A stretch of DNA of 26,328 nt from Bacteroidales bacterium (GTDB lineage: Bacteria; Bacteroidota; Bacteroidia; Bacteroidales; UBA932): assembly GCA_017483985.1 (NCBI GenBank), contig JAFUUB010000121.1, positions 1 through 26,328 on the forward strand. The letters are read 5' to 3'. Shown in pieces: positions 23,714 to 26,328 of this stretch. The notes beneath the pieces were generated by a model. It saw nothing but the letters and a program-made list of their open reading frames with translations, searched no databases and was not told the origin of the DNA. The translations under genes and the position numbers were made by a program. Within the stretch, counting starts at the first letter, position 1; every line of letters begins with the position of its first letter.

Positions 23714-25073
23714 GTTGCACGAAGAATGCGGGGTCGTCGGCCTTTACGGCGTTCCGGATGCGGCCAGGGCGGCCGGCATCGCCCTCCAGTACCTGCAGCA
23801 CCGCGGACAGCAGGGCTGCGGCATCGCCGCGGCGGGCCCGGACGGACAGATCCGCTTGTGCAAGCGGCCGGGACTGGTCAAGGATGTCTTCCGAGAGGAG
23901 GACCTGACCTCACTGCCCGGGTCGTCCTGCATCGGCCATGTACGCTATCCCACGTCGGACATCGGCGGGGTGGAAAACCTCCAGCCGTTCATCATGCACG
24001 GCCGCAGCGGGACCTTTGCCCTGGCCCATAACGGCAACATCGTTAATGCGGACATCGTGCGCCGGACCCTGGAGGCCGAAGGTCATCTGTTTCATTCCAC
24101 GTCGGACAGCGAGCTGTTCGCCCACCTGGTCGGCATGGATCCCGGTGGCTGGGAAGCCGGCCTTGTCGCCGCCGCCAATCGGCTGGACGGCGCTTTCTCC
24201 ACGGTCATCCTGACGGACCGGGCCCTGTATGCCTGCCGGGACAAATACGGTTTCCGACCCCTGTCGCTGGGTCGGCTGGGGAAGGGCTGGATCGTGGCCA
24301 GTGAGACCTGCGCGCTGGATGCCGTGGGCGCGGAATTCGTCCGGGACATCGAGTCGGGCGAATGGGTCGTCATCAATGGGGAAGGCGTGCACAGCCACCG
24401 GCATTCCCGCTATGCCGGCCGGCACATGTGCGCGATGGAATACATCTATTTCGCCCGGCCTGACAGCGACATCGAAGGCTGCAACGTGCATGCCTTCCGC
24501 CGCCGGACCGGACGGCTGCTGTATGAGGAGCGCCCCACGGAGGCCGATATCGTGATCTGCGTCCCGGATTCGGGCATGAGCGCCGCGATCGGCTTTGCGG
24601 AAGCAGGCCACATCCCCTTGGAAATGGGCCTGTTGAAGAATGCCTATATCGCCCGGACCTTCATCCAGCCGGCCCAGTCCCTGCGGGACATCGGGGTCCG
24701 GATGAAACTCTCTCCGATCCGGAGCATCATCGGCGGAAAGCGGGTCGTCGTGATCGACGACTCGATCGTGCGGGGGACGACCTCCCGCCGGATCGTCCGC
24801 ATGCTGCGGGAAGCCGGGGCACGGGAGGTGCACATGCGCATCGCCAGCCCGAAATATGCCTGGCCCTGCTTCTACGGGATCGATACCGGTACGCGGGACC
24901 AACTGATCGGCGCCTCCTGTACAGACAAAGAAATCTGCACCTTCGTCGGTGCAGATTCCCTGAAATATCTCTCGGTGGAGGCGCTGTTTGCCGCCTCGGG
25001 GCAGCCGGACCTCTGCACGGCCTGTTTCAGCGGCCGCTATCCCACGGACCTGTACGGGCGGGAGGACGATTAG
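23706..25073 (+). CDS. purF: Amidophosphoribosyltransferase
   Basis: PurF catalyses the first committed step of purine synthesis, converting PRPP and glutamine to phosphoribosylamine. The 455-residue protein is of the Bacillus type: a 7-residue propeptide (MRELHEE) precedes Cys8, the N-terminal nucleophile of the glutaminase domain, and four cysteines placed for a [4Fe-4S] cluster are present (C242, C388, C437, C440). The PRPP-binding motif is VVVIDDSIVRGTTS (347-360). The ATG at 23706 is selected because it gives the short propeptide; a longer in-frame reading would lie in pyrG. It overlaps pyrG by 8 bp. The stop TAG overlaps the stop of the convergent sirtuin gene by 4 bp, so there is no room for a terminator between them. 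Confidence 0.96.
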   Translation: MRELHEECGVVGLYGVPDAARAAGIALQYLQHRGQQGCGIAAAGPDGQIRLCKRPGLVKDVFREEDLTSLPGSSCIGHVRYPTSDIGGVENLQPFIMHGRSGTFALAHNGNIVNADIVRRTLEAEGHLFHSTSDSELFAHLVGMDPGGWEAGLVAAANRLDGAFSTVILTDRALYACRDKYGFRPLSLGRLGKGWIVASETCALDAVGAEFVRDIESGEWVVINGEGVHSHRHSRYAGRHMCAMEYIYFARPDSDIEGCNVHAFRRRTGRLLYEERPTEADIVICVPDSGMSAAIGFAEAGHIPLEMGLLKNAYIARTFIQPAQSLRDIGVRMKLSPIRSIIGGKRVVVIDDSIVRGTTSRRIVRMLREAGAREVHMRIASPKYAWPCFYGIDTGTRDQLIGASCTDKEICTFVGADSLKYLSVEALFAASGQPDLCTACFSGRYPTDLYGREDD

Positions 25074-25777
25074 CCCTCTTCCAGGATCTTGCGGAAGGTT
25101 TCCATGCCTTTGGTGGCCGGTTCCTTGATGTGGGTCAGGCGGCTGTCGCGGACCATCAGGTCGTTGGGGTCGATGACATAAATCGGGGTGTTCCAGTCGG
25201 CATAGCGGTACAGGCCGGCGGCGGGGTAGACCTGCAGCGAAGTCCCGACGATCAGCAGGATGTCCGCATCCTGGACGGCTTCGATGGCCTTCTCGATCAT
25301 CGGCACGCTCTCGCCGAACCAGACGATGTGCGGGCGTAACTGGCTGCCATTCGGGGCCTTGTCCCCGAGGTGGATCTCAGTATAGCCGATGTCGAAGACT
25401 TCCTTTTCGGAGAAGGTCCGGTCATATTCCCCGTATTCAGGACGGACCTTGGTCAGTTCGCCGTGCAGGTGGATGATCCGGGTGCTGCCGGCCCGCTCGT
25501 GCAGGTTGTCCACGTTCTGGGTGATGACGTCCACATTGTATTTCTTTTCGAGTTCCGCGATGAGGCGGTGTGCCTCGTTGGGCCGGACCTCGCGGAGTTT
25601 CTCCCGCTGCATGTTATAGAAGTCCAGCACGAGTCCCGGATTGCGGGCCCAGCCTTCCACCGAAGCGACTTCCATCGGGTCGTAATTGTCCCAGAGCCCG
25701 CCGTTGTCCCGGTAGGTCCCCAGACCGCTTTCGGCGCTGACGCCGGCGCCGGTCAGAACTGCGATTCTCTTTTTCAT
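25070..25777 (-). CDS. Sir2-family NAD-dependent protein deacylase, cysteine-free
   Basis: This 235-residue sirtuin removes acyl groups from lysines using NAD. NAD-site motifs are LTGAGVSAESGLGTYR (8-23), TQNVDNLHERAG (86-97) and GTSLQVYPA (178-186); His105 in HLHGEL is the catalytic base. Two departures are visible. The protein has no cysteine at all, so the usual four-Cys zinc module is missing and replaced by RPEYGEYDRTFSEKEVFDIG. In the Tyr-x-x-Arg motif that selects succinyl and malonyl lysine in CobB and SIRT5 (here DFYNMQRE, Tyr54), the position of Arg is Gln57. Its start overlaps the ATPase stop by ATGA (25774-25777), so the two are co-translated. The stop overlaps that of purF. Confidence 0.94.
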   Translation of the reverse strand: MKKRIAVLTGAGVSAESGLGTYRDNGGLWDNYDPMEVASVEGWARNPGLVLDFYNMQREKLREVRPNEAHRLIAELEKKYNVDVITQNVDNLHERAGSTRIIHLHGELTKVRPEYGEYDRTFSEKEVFDIGYTEIHLGDKAPNGSQLRPHIVWFGESVPMIEKAIEAVQDADILLIVGTSLQVYPAAGLYRYADWNTPIYVIDPNDLMVRDSRLTHIKEPATKGMETFRKILEEG

Positions 25778-26328
25778 TCGTCAGACATTTTGAAATAATA
25801 CCGGCGGACCCAATACTCGAAGAGCGGGTCCAGGATGCGGGGATTGTCGTTCTCGTCGAAAGTGACGATTTCCTTCTTGCAGAGGGCATCCTTGAGGCGG
25901 CGGACGTTGGCCGAGGAGTTGAGGCCGTACTGCCGGATGACCTCCGCGCTGCTGAAGCGCGTGTGGCCGGCGAGGATGGCGCGCAGCAGGCTCACCTGGA
26001 AGGGGGTCAGGTCGTTCATCTTGGCGATGAAACGCCCCTCGTGGACGGACAGCAGGCAGCAGAGCGCATCCGTGAGCGTCTGTTCGAGGATATAGCCACG
26101 GGTCAGCGAGTCGCAGATGGCGCTGAAGTGGTGGATGTACCAGATGTTGTCCTGGAAGAGGCGGCAGACCCCGAGCAGCAGTTCGCGGTCGATGACCTTG
26201 CCGGTGAGGAGGAAGCCCCGGTTGATATGGTCCACGATTTCCTTGGTCTCGATCGTGCCGAGCCGGAGCCGTTCCACCCGGCGCCAGAACCAGCGCTTGA
26301 CGCCGAAGATGTCGTGCATCGCGTTGAC
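25774..26328 (-). CDS. C-terminal part of an AAA-type ATPase with winged helix, truncated by window edge
   Basis: The frame stays open to the right edge (reading ...VNAMHDIFGVKRWFW), so at least the P-loop part lies outside the window and only about 185 C-terminal residues are seen. The visible part is a helical lid region (VDHINRGFLLTG, LCRLFQDNIWYIHHF-like segment) followed by a winged-helix domain (TPFQVSLLRAILAG, VIRQYGLNSSANVRRLKDAL) and a short C-terminal strand (DPLFEYWVRRYYF). This layout is typical of the archaeal-type ATPase family common in Bacteroidetes, whose role is unknown. The stop overlaps the sirtuin start, suggesting a shared mRNA. The family call rests on the C-terminus only. 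Confidence 0.7.
   Translation of the reverse strand, partial: VNAMHDIFGVKRWFWRRVERLRLGTIETKEIVDHINRGFLLTGKVIDRELLLGVCRLFQDNIWYIHHFSAICDSLTRGYILEQTLTDALCCLLSVHEGRFIAKMNDLTPFQVSLLRAILAGHTRFSSAEVIRQYGLNSSANVRRLKDALCKKEIVTFDENDNPRILDPLFEYWVRRYYFKMSDE

Overview
The window is a gene-dense, GC-rich piece of a Bacteroidales chromosome, probably from a gut commensal. Three things point there. At least seven intergenic spots carry the Bacteroidetes sigma -7 box TAnnTTTG, several with a TTG about 19-22 nt upstream. Almost no gene has a Shine-Dalgarno (SD) sequence, with rpsU the striking exception. The gene families (DUF4922/SpoIID, DUF1343/NamZ, DUF6515-like, DUF4298, GH33 sialidase, GH28) are typical of that order. 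The genus cannot be fixed; high-GC Rikenellaceae or RC9/Cryptobacteroides-like lineages are my guess.

Layout. (1) 2-8395, plus strand: a tight run of a GT2 glycosyltransferase (cut by the left edge), a DUF4922-SpoIID fusion, an AmpG-like MFS permease, a serpin lipoprotein and a NamZ-type exo-N-acetylmuramidase, followed by a secreted Ser/Arg-repeat protein. The first five overlap or lie 4 bp apart and look like a muropeptide or MurNAc salvage operon. Two hairpin terminators at 8432-8495 separate it from the converging fumarase. (2) 8501-12888, minus strand: glutamine synthetase-like gene, then prfB and class I fumarase. The glutamine synthetase terminator overlaps the prfB promoter. (3) 13056-15765, plus strand: murI and a sialidase, a short structured non-coding segment, tRNA-Leu(UAG) and a DUF4298 gene. 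(4) 15802-21967, minus strand: rpsU, then an AsmA-like protein, prmA and a GH28 polygalacturonase in an overlapping array. (5) 22097-25073, plus strand: pyrG and purF (nucleotide synthesis), overlapping. (6) 25070-26328, minus strand: the C-terminal part of an ATPase and a cysteine-free sirtuin, whose stop codon overlaps the purF stop.

Most single genes are housekeeping or gut-glycan genes. The parts most worth attention are the putative peptidoglycan-salvage operon with its embedded serpin and unusual fusion protein, the possible small RNA abutting tRNA-Leu, the strong-SD rpsU leader, and several compact arrangements where terminators, promoters or genes overlap. No mobile element, CRISPR array or prophage was seen, and no gap between genes exceeds 300 bp.
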